Shown here: positions 5,975-6,008 of the stretch, in pieces
Layout of the letters: every line of letters starts with the position of its first letter
How positions within the stretch are numbered: the first letter of the stretch is position 1
Assembly: GCA_016937995.1 (NCBI GenBank)
Contig: JAFGVM010000095.1
Location: 1-6,008, forward strand
From: Candidatus Delongbacteria bacterium
GTDB lineage: Bacteria > UBA4055
Length of the DNA: 6,008 bases
Direction of reading: 5' to 3'
Position numbers and translations under genes: made by a program
Notes under the pieces: generated by a model
The model's input: only the letters and a program-made list of their open reading frames with translations
Told to the model about the DNA's origin: nothing
Databases searched by the model: none

Positions 5975-6008
5975 GGGTTTCATTATTTTTTTAACAAAAA
6001 TAACAATG

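Noticed and set aside
1-6008. CRISPR array, tRNA or rRNA genes
   Set aside because: No regularly spaced repeats and no cloverleaf or rRNA-like stretches were seen on either strand.

Overview
This AT-rich window encodes a type IV (modification-dependent) restriction locus of the McrBC family. Purine-rich GGAGG-type ribosome binding sites, heavy use of A/T-ending codons and the protein style suggest a low-GC Firmicute, probably in the Clostridia (Lachnospiraceae-like). That placement is an inference, because the window carries no taxonomic marker gene. All four supported genes lie on the minus strand and read from right to left.

Layout in transcription order: (1) 5900-6008 is an AT-rich leader with a strong inverted repeat (5921-5947), a likely operator. 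(2) 5675-5899 encodes a 74-residue XRE-type helix-turn-helix regulator. (3) 5465-5659 encodes an unrecognised acidic 64-residue protein; its ribosome binding site overlaps the regulator's stop codon. (4) 5355-5464 is a spacer with a good sigma-A-type promoter pointing at the next gene. (5) 1704-5354 encodes a 1216-residue McrB-type GTPase. (6) 383-1687 encodes its McrC nuclease partner, 16 bases downstream of mcrB. (7) 1-382 is non-coding and holds a 17-bp direct repeat like the palindromic repeats that accompany Y1/RAYT transposases in Clostridia, a terminator-like hairpin, and a relative of the sequence in front of the regulator gene.

By family knowledge, McrB oligomers bind modified DNA through N-terminal reader domains and move on DNA using GTP, while McrC stimulates the GTPase and supplies the PD-(D/E)XK nuclease. 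This McrB is about 2.6 times the length of E. coli McrB. It appears to carry two separate PUA/EVE-like modules, one at the N-terminus and one inserted inside the GTPase domain between Walker A and Walker B, plus a helical region, an unassigned alpha/beta region and a possible winged-helix region. The core motifs of both proteins are intact, so the system looks functional.

The most interesting points are the multi-reader architecture of McrB, the xre plus small-gene pair in front of it, and the imperfect 30-base direct repeat (113-142 and 5926-5955) that brackets the locus. The repeat may be a second binding site for the regulator or a scar of movement of the whole unit.
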